In this document: positions 16,267 to 24,959 of the stretch, piece after piece
Layout: each line of letters opens with the position of its first letter
Position numbering within the stretch: position 1 is the first letter of the stretch
Origin: Flavobacteriales bacterium
GTDB lineage: Bacteria > Bacteroidota > Bacteroidia > CAIKAF01
DNA: 64,000 nucleotides
NCBI GenBank assembly: GCA_018401695.1
Contig: JAGYKD010000001.1
Coordinates: 474,016 to 538,015, forward strand
Direction: 5' to 3'
The notes under the pieces: model-generated
What the model was told of the DNA's origin: nothing
Database searches by the model: none
Seen by the model: only the letters and a program-made list of their open reading frames with translations
Position numbers and translations under genes: made by a program

Positions 16267-16298
16267 AAAAGCAAGCCAATATGGCTTGCTTTTTTTTG
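16267..16298 (+). terminator. Terminator after tRNA-Leu
   Basis: The stem AAGCAAGCC/GGCTTGCTT is followed by a run of eight T, starting about 8 bases after the tRNA. Confidence 0.85.
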
Positions 16299-16383
16299 CT
16301 TTAGGCAAATTGAAATGCGGAAATCTAATTAAGAATCTGTATCTTTAGATGTTGAAATTCTTAACCTTGGCTTAAACTAACGC

Positions 16384-18816
16384 ATGGGAACACAAATACC
16401 CAATTTTCTAAAGTCCACCCCCCTCTTTTTTGTCCTATTCTGCTTCAACAGCCTCTTAAAATCACAAAATCAGGTAGTTATAGCAGGGCCGGACACGGCC
16501 ATTTGTGCCGGCCAACAAGTAACCCTTAGTGCCACCGTGGCAGGCAGCGGCCCCGGCAACCAAGGTACTGTTAACCTCAACGACGATCAATACAGCGGCA
16601 TAGTACCCATAGGCTTTAATTTCACCTTTTGGGGCAATAACTACACCAACTGCATCATAAGCTCCAACGGCTATATTTCTTTCAATACAGGAAACGCCAA
16701 CGGCTACTCCTCCTGGGTTATCAACGGAGGAATTCCGGGCAATGGACCAGCAAACTCCATAATGGCTCCATGGCAGGACATCAATCCAAGCCCTTTCACC
16801 TCCCCCACGGGGGTAATCAGCTACAAAACTGTAGGAAATGCCCCCAACCGAATTTTTATTGTAGAGTTCCGCGACATCAATATGTTTAGCTGCACCAATA
16901 TCTGTTATGGCGCTCAAATACACTTATATGAAGGCAGCAATATCATCGAAACCCATATTGCCAGTAAGCAGCTTTGCCCCTCTTGGAATTCCGGTCGCGC
17001 CATTCATGGCATTCAAAACGCCAACGGCACTCAAGCCGTAGCCGTACCGGGCCGCAATTTCCCCACACAGTGGTCGGCAACCGCCGATGGACAGCGCTTC
17101 ACCCCCAGTGGAGCAAGTTATACCGTTGCGCCAACTGCCTTTTCACCCATTTTTATAGCCACCAATGTTCCTGCTATTCAATGGGTAAGCCTCGGTGGTG
17201 CTCCTGTAGGTTCCGGCAATAGCATTACGGTAAGCCCCGGTGCCACAACTTCCTATATTGCCAGGCTACCCTACTCCAGCTGCGGCACCTCCTTTTTCGA
17301 AGATACGGTTACGGTAACCATTGCTCCATTGCCAATTAGCACCAGCAACGATACCGCCATTTGTTTTGGCGATTCCGCATTAATTTGGGCCAATGCTACC
17401 GGGCAAAACCTAAGCTACAGTTGGGCTCCTGCAGCTACCGTAAGCAGCCCCAATGCAGCTTCTACCTGGGTTGCTCCTACCCAAACTACAGCCTACACCG
17501 TAACGGTAACTTCCCCTATTTGCTCCAACACGGCCACCGTTAACCTTACGGTGAACCCCTTACCTATGATGGATATTCAACCGGCAAACCCCTCCATTTG
17601 CCCGGAAGACGATGTGCAACTTACCGCCAGCGGAGCGGCTTCCTACGCTTGGACGCCCTCAACCGGATTAAGCGACCCCAGCATTGCAAACCCTATTGCT
17701 GACCCCAACCAAACCACCACTTACATCGTTACCGGAACAAGTGCTCAAGGTTGTGTGCAAAACGACACTTCCCTCGTTACGGTCTTTCCGGCAGCGGTGG
17801 TTGACATTACTCCTGCCCAACACAGCATGTGTCTTTACGACACGGTAGTACTTGCCGCCAATGGAGGCACCAACTATCTGTGGAGCCCCGCCAATTTTTC
17901 AGGACAAAGCACAGGAAGCGCTTTCCCCGTAGCCCCTATCGCATCAACCACCTATAAGGTCATTGGAACCGATGCCAACGGCTGCGTAGATTCGGCCTTT
18001 GCCCCGGTTGAAATTTGGGCAAATCCCGTGGTGGACTTTTCTGTAGCGCCCGATGAAGCTTGCGTACCCGCCACCTTTACCTTTACCGACAACAGCTCCG
18101 TAGTTGCCGGTACCATCAATCAGTGGGATTGGTTTATTGACGGCAAAGGCTACCAAAACGATCCGGCTCCGGTACTCACCTACAATACTCCGGGCGCATA
18201 CGGTGCAAAGCTCATTGTAACTACAAGCAATGGATGCCGCGACAGCCTTAGACTAGACAGCCTGTTCTTTGCTCGACCTAATCCGGTGGCGGATTTTAGC
18301 CACGACCCGGAAAAAGTGAATATTGGAGACCCAACCTATCGCTTCTTTGATGAATCCACACCCGACGTTACCAACTGGACTTGGCGCTTTGGCAACTCCA
18401 ATTTAATCAACGAAGAAAACCCCAACTGGACCTTTAATGAGGTGGGAGAGTTCGACGTAATGCTCCGAGTAGCCAATCAATACGGCTGCACGGATTCTAT
18501 TGGCGGAGTAGTTATTGTAGAAGGCATTTCGGAAATATGGATACCCAATGCCTTTACCCCCAATGGCGATGGCATAAACGAAACTTTTTTCCCAAAAGGC
18601 ACCAACCTCACAGAAAATGTGAGCATTGAAGTACTCATTTATGACCGTTGGGGCAATTTGGTGTACGAAGGCGATAACCCCAATAAACCTTGGAACGGAA
18701 AAGCGCCCGATAATTTAACCGAATGCCAACCGGGAACGTATACCTATAAAATCATTTTCATTAACGAACGCAACGACTTTAAAGAATTCCTTGGCAAAGT
18801 TAACCTGATACGCTAA
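16384..18816 (+). CDS. T9SS type B adhesin with PKD repeats
   Basis: An 810-residue secreted protein with signal peptide at residues ~1-28. The N-terminal domain (residues ~45-250) resembles nidogen-like extracellular domains (IGFNFTFWGNNYTNCIISSNGYISF; IVEFRDI). Several Ig/SprB-like repeats follow, each opening with a D-T-A-I-C or S-I-C-P type strand. Two PKD domains lie around 545-710 (TFTFTDNSS; PDVTNWTWRFGN). The last ~90 residues are the gliding-motility-type sorting domain (IPNAFTPNGDGINETFF ... YDRWGNLVYEG ... GTYTYKI ... FLGKVNLIR). Exported by T9SS to the cell surface. The LytTR gene starts 11 bases later, so the two are probably co-transcribed. Confidence 0.9.
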   Translation: MGTQIPNFLKSTPLFFVLFCFNSLLKSQNQVVIAGPDTAICAGQQVTLSATVAGSGPGNQGTVNLNDDQYSGIVPIGFNFTFWGNNYTNCIISSNGYISFNTGNANGYSSWVINGGIPGNGPANSIMAPWQDINPSPFTSPTGVISYKTVGNAPNRIFIVEFRDINMFSCTNICYGAQIHLYEGSNIIETHIASKQLCPSWNSGRAIHGIQNANGTQAVAVPGRNFPTQWSATADGQRFTPSGASYTVAPTAFSPIFIATNVPAIQWVSLGGAPVGSGNSITVSPGATTSYIARLPYSSCGTSFFEDTVTVTIAPLPISTSNDTAICFGDSALIWANATGQNLSYSWAPAATVSSPNAASTWVAPTQTTAYTVTVTSPICSNTATVNLTVNPLPMMDIQPANPSICPEDDVQLTASGAASYAWTPSTGLSDPSIANPIADPNQTTTYIVTGTSAQGCVQNDTSLVTVFPAAVVDITPAQHSMCLYDTVVLAANGGTNYLWSPANFSGQSTGSAFPVAPIASTTYKVIGTDANGCVDSAFAPVEIWANPVVDFSVAPDEACVPATFTFTDNSSVVAGTINQWDWFIDGKGYQNDPAPVLTYNTPGAYGAKLIVTTSNGCRDSLRLDSLFFARPNPVADFSHDPEKVNIGDPTYRFFDESTPDVTNWTWRFGNSNLINEENPNWTFNEVGEFDVMLRVANQYGCTDSIGGVVIVEGISEIWIPNAFTPNGDGINETFFPKGTNLTENVSIEVLIYDRWGNLVYEGDNPNKPWNGKAPDNLTECQPGTYTYKIIFINERNDFKEFLGKVNLIR

Positions 18817-18827
18817 GCCATTAAACT

Positions 18828-19688
18828 ATGGTGCATGCCTTGCTGCGTTTTCTCCAAAGGCCGTATCCTAAATCCAAGGAATCCTTAGTTTTTCCGCTAA
18901 GCTCGGGGATATTGGTCGCTCTTTTTCTGTTTGTGTTTAAGCCCTTTGGCTTAAGCAATTTTTCCGGAGATTTATTGAGGGTTTCCATTGGTTATGGCTT
19001 GGTTACCTTTGTTTGTACGGGCCTCATCGGAACCCTTCATTACTTGCTGCGGACCAAGTTGCCCCCCTGGACCTTGGGCGCAGAACTATTGCTGATTTGC
19101 CTAAATCTACTACTCATTGCCATTGGCAACGCTTGGTTTACCAGCTTGGTCTGGAACAATCCATTTGGATGGAAACTGCTGTTGTATTTTATTCCCATTA
19201 CAGTGGCTGTAGGCTTGGTTCCTATCCTGTTTTTTCTTTTCCTTAGGGAGTGGCGGCTTAGAAAAGCATTTCAGCTCGAAGCGCAAAAGTTTGAAAAACT
19301 CCGCACCAAAGGAACAGAACAAGGCAGCCAGGCCGCTACCCCTGTCCGGAATTTAGCGGATGTCTCCTTGCAACACCCTTTACCGGAAATTGTGCACTTT
19401 GAAGCCCAAGGGAATTTTTTGGTGTACCGCTTGCGCAACTCAAATAGGCCGCACACTGTAAATGGTTACAGATTCTCCCAAATAGCCACAAAGCTTGAGG
19501 GCCATCCGGATTTCTTGCAAGTGCACCGAAGCCATATCATAAAATTAAGCGCTGTCCGATCGGTTAACGGCAATGCCCGAGGTCTGGAATTGATTCTTGA
19601 AAACAAAGACACCATACCGGTAGCTCGCTCCAGAATCGAAGTGTTTCGAGAGGTGTATCAGCGCAGGTTTGGTCATATACCCGCTTAA
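18828..19688 (+). CDS. Membrane-bound LytTR-type transcription regulator
   Basis: A 286-residue protein with four hydrophobic segments in residues ~22-150, a charged linker and a C-terminal LytTR DNA-binding domain at ~185-283 (IVHFEAQGNFLVYRL ... FLQVHRSHIIKLSAVRSV ... TIPVARSRIEVFREVY). No receiver domain is present, so signal input probably comes through the membrane part, making it a one-component membrane regulator. Bacteroidota encode many of these. The position 11 bases after a T9SS adhesin suggests a link to surface-protein expression, which is inference. Confidence 0.88.
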   Translation: MVHALLRFLQRPYPKSKESLVFPLSSGILVALFLFVFKPFGLSNFSGDLLRVSIGYGLVTFVCTGLIGTLHYLLRTKLPPWTLGAELLLICLNLLLIAIGNAWFTSLVWNNPFGWKLLLYFIPITVAVGLVPILFFLFLREWRLRKAFQLEAQKFEKLRTKGTEQGSQAATPVRNLADVSLQHPLPEIVHFEAQGNFLVYRLRNSNRPHTVNGYRFSQIATKLEGHPDFLQVHRSHIIKLSAVRSVNGNARGLELILENKDTIPVARSRIEVFREVYQRRFGHIPA

Positions 19689-19789
19689 ACCATTTGCCTA
19701 AGCTCTAAGAAAGCATCTCAAAAGGGGCTTCTCCAGCTCTTTTTGCCCACGAAAGGGGCTTTTTCGACCCGCCGGTGGGCAAATGCCCG

Positions 19790-19857
19790 ATGTAGAGATT
19801 TTGATTTCAAAATGGCTCTGATAATCCATTGCTTAAATAAAATCATGTAGAGATTTT
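19790..19857. repeat. Paired motif ATGTAGAGATTTT, 55-bp spacing (copy 1)
   Basis: The 13-base motif starts at 19790 and again at 19845, exactly 55 bases apart. The same pair with the same spacing occurs at 50576 and 50631, with unrelated sequence between. It lies in the gene-free stretch 19689-20068. Confidence 0.7.
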
Positions 19858-19874
19858 TTTCCAAAAAATGGAAT

Positions 19875-20050
19875 GCTTTTCGGAGCAAAAAGCGCCCCGG
19901 CGGAGGCCAATTAGCCTGCCGACGTAGGGTGCCCAGCAGCCGCATAGGCAAGAGCGACCACAGGAAGCTCCTTGGCTATGCGTGGCTGCGTAGCAACCCT
20001 TCTAGGCAGCTAATGGCCGGAGACGGAAAAGGCGCCCAAATAAAAAAAAG
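19875..20050 (-). repeat. GC-rich interspersed element (diverged)
   Basis: A GC-rich non-coding stretch ending in AAAAGGCGCCCAAAT which, read on the minus strand, begins like other family members (TTTGGGCGCC). The interior is poorly matched, so membership is tentative. Confidence 0.35.
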
Positions 20051-20068
20051 AGAAATAGGTCTGGACTT

Positions 20069-20956
20069 TTAGTGAAGGGAGTCCAAGGCCGAAGCGTGGT
20101 CCGCATATTGGAACTCAAAACCGGCCTGCAAAAGGGCTTTCGGATAAACAAAAGCTCCTTCGGTAACCAAATCTGCTTTTTCGCCAAGGGCCACACGCAT
20201 AAGGCTTGGGGGCACGTTCATGGGCCACAAGGGCTTGTGCATTACCTTGGCCAGGGTTTTCATAAACCGATGCAAATTTACCGGTTCCGGGCCGGTGAAA
20301 TTGTAGATTCCGCTAAGCTCCCGGTCCATCAAAAAGCAAAAAGCGCGGCTTATGTCTAGGTGATGCACCCAGCTGAGCCCCTGTTTGCCCTTTCCGGGAA
20401 CGGCTCCTGCAAACCATTGGAGCGGCTTTGCCATTTGAGGAAGTGCGCCACCGCGGGTATCCAATACCACACCAACACGGGCTATAGCCAAGGCTGCCGG
20501 AGCCACCTGACGCGCCCTGTTCTCCCATTGTACGCAAAGCTCGGCCAAAAAATCTTGGCCGGGAGGCGATTGTTCGTCGACCTCGAACGGATGGGCTGCC
20601 ATGCCGTAAAATCCGATGGCGGAGGCTGAAATCAGGTAGGGGGTTCTTCCCTTCCAGTGCTTCCCTAGGGTTTCCAGGGCATCCAATCGGCTTTGCAAAA
20701 AAGCTTGCTTGGAACCGGCATTCCAAGAGCCGTCCATAAGGCTTTTACCGGCGAGGTTCACCACTGCATCTACTCCATCCAAGGCATGCTCGTCCATTTG
20801 CTTTTGGCCCGGATGCCATTCGAAGGAAGGAACGGGCTGGTTGGGGGAAGGTTTTCGGCTTAGCCAGCGCACTTGCACTCCACCTTGCACCAAGATTTCG
20901 GTCAAGCGCTTTCCCACCAAACCGGACCCACCGGTAATCAATACGGTTTTTGCCAT
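20069..20956 (-). CDS. TIGR01777-family NAD(P)-dependent epimerase/oxidoreductase
   Basis: A 295-residue protein of the extended short-chain dehydrogenase superfamily. The ATG at 20956 is chosen because it directly begins the Rossmann motif (VLITGGSGLVGKRL, glycines GxxGxxG). ISASAIGFYG at about residue 105 is the TIGR01777 active-site region, and GPEPVNLHRFMKTLA with the C-terminal DUF1731-like part (MPPSLMRVALGEKADLVTEG-type) follows. Family members resemble the SulA-interacting YfcH; the natural substrate is unknown. It is the last gene of the leftward cluster with the ankyrin gene 35 bases upstream. Confidence 0.9.
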   Translation of the reverse strand: MAKTVLITGGSGLVGKRLTEILVQGGVQVRWLSRKPSPNQPVPSFEWHPGQKQMDEHALDGVDAVVNLAGKSLMDGSWNAGSKQAFLQSRLDALETLGKHWKGRTPYLISASAIGFYGMAAHPFEVDEQSPPGQDFLAELCVQWENRARQVAPAALAIARVGVVLDTRGGALPQMAKPLQWFAGAVPGKGKQGLSWVHHLDISRAFCFLMDRELSGIYNFTGPEPVNLHRFMKTLAKVMHKPLWPMNVPPSLMRVALGEKADLVTEGAFVYPKALLQAGFEFQYADHASALDSLH

Positions 20957-20991
20957 ACTAAAAAAACAAGCGAAGCGGAGCTTTGTTGCCT

Positions 20992-21528
20992 TTAGGGCTG
21001 CTCGTCCATAATCTGCTCCAAACGTTCGGCAAAGGCATCCTTTCCTGCTCGTCGGGCATAAAACCAAGCCGTTTGTCCTTCGGCGTCTTTGGCCAAGGGG
21101 TCGGCACCATGCTGAAGCAGAATCTCCAGGATTTCCACATCGCCATTCATGGCGGCATACATGATGGGGCTTATGCCATCTGCAGCGGTTAAGTTGGGAT
21201 CTGCTCCGGCTTCCAAAAGCCGGAGAAGCAAGGCCTTATCGCCTACAAAAGCAATGCCGGCGCAAACGGTGCCTTGGTCGCTCATGCGGTTGATATCGGC
21301 TCCGGCACGCAGCAACAAATGAACAGCGTGAGAATGGCCTCGATAGGCCGCAAGCATGAGGGGGGCATAGCCCTCGACATTGGGCGTGTCCACAGAAGTG
21401 GGATGCGCATTAAGCCAATGCGCAAGCCAAAGGGTATCGCCCAAACGGGCCGCCTCGAATGGCGTGGTTTGGCCGATACCCTTTGGCGTACTAAGCAGGA
21501 CCAACAGACCTACCAGCACTATGCGCAT
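20992..21528 (-). CDS. Secreted ankyrin-repeat protein
   Basis: A 178-residue protein beginning MRIVLVGLLVLLSTPKGIGQ, a signal peptide, so probably periplasmic. The ATG at 21528 is preferred over the upstream one at 21543. Three or four ankyrin repeats follow: TPFEAARLGDTLWLAHWL, GYAPLMLAAYRGHSHAVHLLLRAGADI, GIAFVGDKALLLRLLEAGADP and GISPIMYAAMNGDVEILEILLQHGADP. Ankyrin repeats bind other proteins; the partner is unknown. It is 17 bases after the DOMON gene on the same strand, so probably co-transcribed. Confidence 0.88.
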   Translation of the reverse strand: MRIVLVGLLVLLSTPKGIGQTTPFEAARLGDTLWLAHWLNAHPTSVDTPNVEGYAPLMLAAYRGHSHAVHLLLRAGADINRMSDQGTVCAGIAFVGDKALLLRLLEAGADPNLTAADGISPIMYAAMNGDVEILEILLQHGADPLAKDAEGQTAWFYARRAGKDAFAERLEQIMDEQP

Positions 21529-21545
21529 AGGCCTGGCGCACATAC

Positions 21546-22319
21546 TTAGGGTAAATAAATTTTGGCGGCAGCAGCTTTCCCGTCGCGATGCAATTGGAGC
21601 ACGTATACGCCACTAGGGAACATTTCCAAACGTATTTCGAGGCTAGACCGGGTTTGGTACAACACCTTTCCTTGCATATCGGTGACCAAAGCTTGGAAAC
21701 TTGTTCCTTGGGGAATGTGCAACATAATTTGTTTGCCGAGTTGGCTCCAGTCTTTTCCGGCCACGGCTTCTTCAAATCCGGCGGTATTTTGCCATGCCAA
21801 ACTAATGCCCGGTCTGCGGTTTCCTGCACCATGGTTAGCAAGAACAAAAGAGGCTCCTGAGCCTCTGGCCCATACCAAATCCAAATTGCCGTTGGCAAAA
21901 GTTACGTTTACATCGGCATTATCCCCGGTACTCAAGGCTCGGTGTGCGTATACCGTGCGCAGCCCATTGGCTACTACCGAAGAATCGATGATCCAATCTT
22001 GGGAGGCGTCTTCGTTTACTCCGGAAATCAGCTGTGAGCTGTTGAAATAATCGCGCCATGATTGTGCGTGACCTGCACCCGATTTGCCTTCTGAATATAC
22101 CAGTACATCGGTAGGCGCCATGCCATTGCCCAGTCCTAAGGCCAACCAACGGTCGTCGGCGCCTGCAAAAGTTACCCGGATGGTATCCTGATCCATTTCG
22201 GCACCGAAAAAAACATTCGACCCCGCCGGTGGCAGTTCCTGATAAGCAATGGTTTTGGTTTGGGCTTGGGTAGTGCAAACCAGAGCAAAAGCGGCTCCAA
22301 AAAGTAAAAAATCTTTCAT
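21546..22319 (-). CDS. Secreted DOMON-domain protein with T9SS type A signal
   Basis: A 257-residue protein starting MKDFLLFGAAFALVCTTQAQ (signal peptide). Alternative in-frame ATGs at 22328 and 22337 are possible. The middle (~20-160) reads like a DOMON domain, an Ig-like fold that in other proteins binds heme or sugars (WLALGLGNGMAPTDVLVYS ... WIIDSSVVANGLRTVYAHR ... NVTFANGNLDLVWARGSG). The last ~70 residues form a T9SS type A sorting domain (ALVTDMQGKVLYQ ... FPSGVYVLQLHRDGKAAAAKIYLP). Probably secreted or surface-bound; a redox or heme role is inference from the DOMON family. Confidence 0.8.
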   Translation of the reverse strand: MKDFLLFGAAFALVCTTQAQTKTIAYQELPPAGSNVFFGAEMDQDTIRVTFAGADDRWLALGLGNGMAPTDVLVYSEGKSGAGHAQSWRDYFNSSQLISGVNEDASQDWIIDSSVVANGLRTVYAHRALSTGDNADVNVTFANGNLDLVWARGSGASFVLANHGAGNRRPGISLAWQNTAGFEEAVAGKDWSQLGKQIMLHIPQGTSFQALVTDMQGKVLYQTRSSLEIRLEMFPSGVYVLQLHRDGKAAAAKIYLP

Positions 22320-22380
22320 TATTTCCATGTTTAGCATGGGAAAGATACAAAGGAGGAACAATTAGACGGTCATAACAGGC

Positions 22381-23142
22381 CTAATTTTTCTTAAGGATTT
22401 CCCAATAACCCTTTAACTCATCGAAACTTTGCAAACCTAAGGTACTTTGCACCAGCTTGCCATTCTTGTACCAATGAAGGGTGGGAAGCGCCTGCACCTG
22501 GTACCGATCGGCAATGGCGGGTGAGGCATCCACATCTACATCAATTAAACTTAGCTCCGGCTGCTCATTCAGCAAACGCTGTATATCCGGCTTCATAATT
22601 TGGCAAGGCTTGCACCATTTGGCCTGAAAATCCACCAACACATACGATTCAGATTGCACACGCGATTCAAACGCTTCCAAAGTCATGGCCTGCTGCACAG
22701 CCGTATTTGGGGAAATTTCCAAAGCCAAGTTTGCGGCTTTCCATTGCAAAATCCCACCTTGCAACTCGGTTACCTCAGCATAACCTTGCCGCCTCAAATA
22801 ATCGGCAGCGGCTTTGCTTCGGCCACCCGAAAGGCAATACACCAACACGGGCTTGTCTTTAGGCAGCGAAGCGGCTTGTTGCCTAAAATCCGGGGAGTTG
22901 TAGTCCATGTGCCTGGCGCCGGCAATCATTCCCTTGGCAATTTCGCCGGAAGTTCGCACGTCCAGCACCACCGCTTCCGGATGTTGCTGCATGAGCTTCT
23001 GAAAAGCGGCGGCGTCGGCTTGCTTAGGCCATGGTTCGGTTTGGGCGGAAGAACCTCCTCCACAAGCCATAAAAAGCAAGGCGGCAAAAAATGCCAGGCC
23101 TATTCGCTTAGGAATCAGCTGAGAAATGCGTTGTACATCCAT
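22381..23142 (-). CDS. Rhodanese-thioredoxin fusion lipoprotein
   Basis: A 253-residue protein, taking the ATG at 23142, which overlaps the end of dps by 28 bases. A lipobox (LLFMACGGG) predicts lipidation and a location in the periplasm. A rhodanese domain at ~45-135 has the active-site loop VYCLSGGRSK with catalytic Cys. A thioredoxin domain at ~150-253 has the redox pair WCKPC. The fusion suggests sulfane-sulfur transfer or disulfide reduction in the envelope. Neighbours (Dps, DUF6132-rhodanese) point to oxidative or sulfur stress. The domain calls are firm; the pathway is not. Confidence 0.88.
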   Translation of the reverse strand: MDVQRISQLIPKRIGLAFFAALLFMACGGGSSAQTEPWPKQADAAAFQKLMQQHPEAVVLDVRTSGEIAKGMIAGARHMDYNSPDFRQQAASLPKDKPVLVYCLSGGRSKAAADYLRRQGYAEVTELQGGILQWKAANLALEISPNTAVQQAMTLEAFESRVQSESYVLVDFQAKWCKPCQIMKPDIQRLLNEQPELSLIDVDVDASPAIADRYQVQALPTLHWYKNGKLVQSTLGLQSFDELKGYWEILKKN

Positions 23143-23582
23143 ACGGTCTTTTCTTGCTCGGTAATGTAATCCGACATTTGAGCATTGGTGCCCTCGTCGC
23201 CGGTTTCGTCCGACAAATCTAAAATTTCGCGTTCGATTTCGAGCAAGGTTTGGAATCCGGAAACAATATGTTCCACGCATGCGCGGCCATCGCTCACATT
23301 TTTGGCGGGTTTTATGGTAGACTTAGCCAGGTAATCTTCATAAGTATGCATGGGTGCATGCCCCAAAGTGAGCACCCGCTCGGCAATCGCATCGATTTTT
23401 AGCACGGCATCGTTGTACAGCTCTTCGAACTTTACATGCAGTTCAAAAAACTTTTCGCCTTTAATGTTCCAATGAAAACCGCGTGCATTGATGTAAAACA
23501 TTTGGTAATTGGCCAACAAAAGATTGAGTTTTTGGGCCAAAAGTTCCGATTTGCTTTTATCTAATCCAATGGTATTTTTCAT
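23115..23582 (-). CDS. dps: Dps-family ferritin-like DNA-protection protein
   Basis: A 155-residue member of the Dps/ferritin superfamily, which forms a 12-mer that oxidises and stores iron and protects DNA. The ATG at 23582 is used; the longer frame begins with TTG. The ferroxidase motif is present: NYQMFYINARGFHWNIKGEKFFELHVKFEELYNDA, with H37, H49 region and the D/E residues of the inter-subunit site, plus AERVLTLGHAPMHT and the final helix ENQ-type (SDYITEQEKTVWM). The 3' end overlaps the rhodanese-thioredoxin gene. Confidence 0.95.
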   Translation of the reverse strand: MKNTIGLDKSKSELLAQKLNLLLANYQMFYINARGFHWNIKGEKFFELHVKFEELYNDAVLKIDAIAERVLTLGHAPMHTYEDYLAKSTIKPAKNVSDGRACVEHIVSGFQTLLEIEREILDLSDETGDEGTNAQMSDYITEQEKTVWMYNAFLS

Positions 23583-23611
23583 AAAATTCAATTTATCTTA
23601 AATGTAAGAAA

Positions 23612-23632
23612 GCCCGGGCGCAAAACCCGGGC
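23612..23632 (-). terminator. Terminator after the DUF6132-rhodanese gene
   Basis: The stem GCCCGGG/CCCGGGC is followed on the minus strand by TTTCTT. It separates the gene ending at 23675 from dps. Confidence 0.6.
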
Positions 23633-23674
23633 CTTTAAGAGCTTTTAAGGGGTTTTAAAGGCAATTAACGCCGC

Positions 23675-24154
23675 TTAGGCCTGTTGCAAAACCACCTTGT
23701 TCAAGGCAGCCCAGCCGCCTCCATTGATGCAGTCGAGGCCTTGTTGCTTGGCAAAGTCGGTAGCCTGACCGGAACGATTGCCGGAAGCACAGCAAAAAAT
23801 CACCGGTTTGTTGAGCTGTTGTAGTTCGCTCAAACGATTGGGCAAATTTTGCAGGGGCAAATTTTGCGACCCTTCCACATGGCCCATGGCATATTCGCCT
23901 TCGCTGCGTACATCCACAATCAGCGCATTCTTTTGCAGATACTCTTGAATCATCATCTTCTTTTTGTTTTGGGGTTTCCGCAACGACTGCCAGGACAAAA
24001 AGCCAAAAGCCGAACCGTACAAGCTGCTGTACAAGGGGTTGGAAGTAATGGTACAGCCATTGCTACAGCCCACAAAATAGTAGTAGGCATAGCCGGCGGC
24101 GGCTCCCAAACCGGTCAACACAAGGGCAAATTTCCAGGAAGACAAACGTTGCAT
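23675..24154 (-). CDS. DUF6132 membrane domain fused to rhodanese
   Basis: A 159-residue protein starting at ATG 24154. Residues 1-62 carry two hydrophobic segments around the motif FVGCSNGCTITSNPLYSSLYG, which is the DUF6132 pattern with conserved Cys. Residues ~72-159 are a rhodanese domain with the active-site loop VIFCCASGNRSG. In other Bacteroidota these are often separate neighbouring genes. Here they are one frame, although an internal ATG pair (KKMMIQEYL) could allow a free rhodanese. Likely a membrane-linked sulfur-handling protein. It is the first gene of the leftward stress cluster. Confidence 0.82.
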   Translation of the reverse strand: MQRLSSWKFALVLTGLGAAAGYAYYYFVGCSNGCTITSNPLYSSLYGSAFGFLSWQSLRKPQNKKKMMIQEYLQKNALIVDVRSEGEYAMGHVEGSQNLPLQNLPNRLSELQQLNKPVIFCCASGNRSGQATDFAKQQGLDCINGGGWAALNKVVLQQA

Positions 24155-24216
24155 AATTGAGTAATTGTGGAACAAAGGTCGGAAGCTTTCGTGTAAGCTT
24201 TGGTGATAAGGGTCAC

Positions 24217-24376
24217 TTTTGGGCGCCTCATCCTGCCCTCCCTGCTACTCCTCGGTGGCCGGTCACGCCGGGCTAAGGCCTACGGGGGCTTCTTAGGTCG
24301 CCTCCGTGTCCTAAGCCCGGCGGCCCGCCCACCTGTGGGGTATCCGTTCGGTCAGGGGCGCGGGATCCCGGAATTT
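24217..24376 (+). repeat. GC-rich interspersed element
   Basis: Begins TTTTGGGCGCC followed by a CCTGCCCTCCCTGCTACTC-type segment and ends near GGGGTATCCGTTCGGTCAGGG. Related copies are at 26658 (truncated), 33274, 46413, 50347 (inverted) and 63030. The short frame across it has no recognisable protein. The rest of the gap to 24959 holds a degenerate copy of the GCCCACGGTTTAAACC palindrome at 24380-24405 and no gene. Confidence 0.7.
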
Positions 24377-24933
24377 TCATAGCCCACGGTTTAAACCATG
24401 TGGTTTAATGCCCGCTTTAATGCACAGTGCATGTGCGCAGCGCCGCCGAAGGGCACAAAAGGACGATTATTTTGTGCGCTTTAATTCCTAGGCGCACAGG
24501 TGTTGTGCATCACCGGAGTCAAGCGCATTTCTAAACATTTAAAACTTGAGGCCATGGAAGCTTTGTGATTTCCAGCTTCTTTTCCTGGCTTAAGCCACAA
24601 TGTTTATAGCCCAGACCTGAGCTTTCCCGAAGTCTTGACGCTGGAGGGCCGCATGCTTATCAAGGCCTCAACGGTCTCCATTACGTTCTGGACACAGGTA
24701 GGTAGCAGGCTCCTTAATCTATACAAAATCTATCTATGGCGACACCTTACCTGGTGTTCGCAAAGAAAACCCACCGAATTATTGAAACCGACGAGGGTAG
24801 CCACCTAAGAAATTCAAGACAAGCTTAATAAGCCTTTTTCTCGCTCAATTTAACCCAATTCTAACGGTAACGAACCCTTTTTTAACCTTAAAAGGCGCAG
24901 GTCGGCATTTTTAGTTGTTTATTTCATTTGCCC

Positions 24934-24941
24934 TATATTTG
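24934..24941 (+). promoter_or_regulatory. -7 box TATATTTG
   Basis: Matches TAnnTTTG 19 bases before the ATG at 24960, with a TTG at 24915 about 17 bases upstream as possible -33 element. Confidence 0.55.
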
Positions 24942-24959
24942 TTTTAACAACAGCAAACT

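Noticed and set aside
16141-16300. Mobile element integrated at tRNA-Leu
   Set aside because: No duplicate of the tRNA 3' end nearby and no integrase gene; the following gene is an ordinary T9SS adhesin.
24200-24382. 60-codon frame in the GC-rich element
   Set aside because: Not conserved in other copies of the element and Arg/Gly/Pro-rich by composition only.
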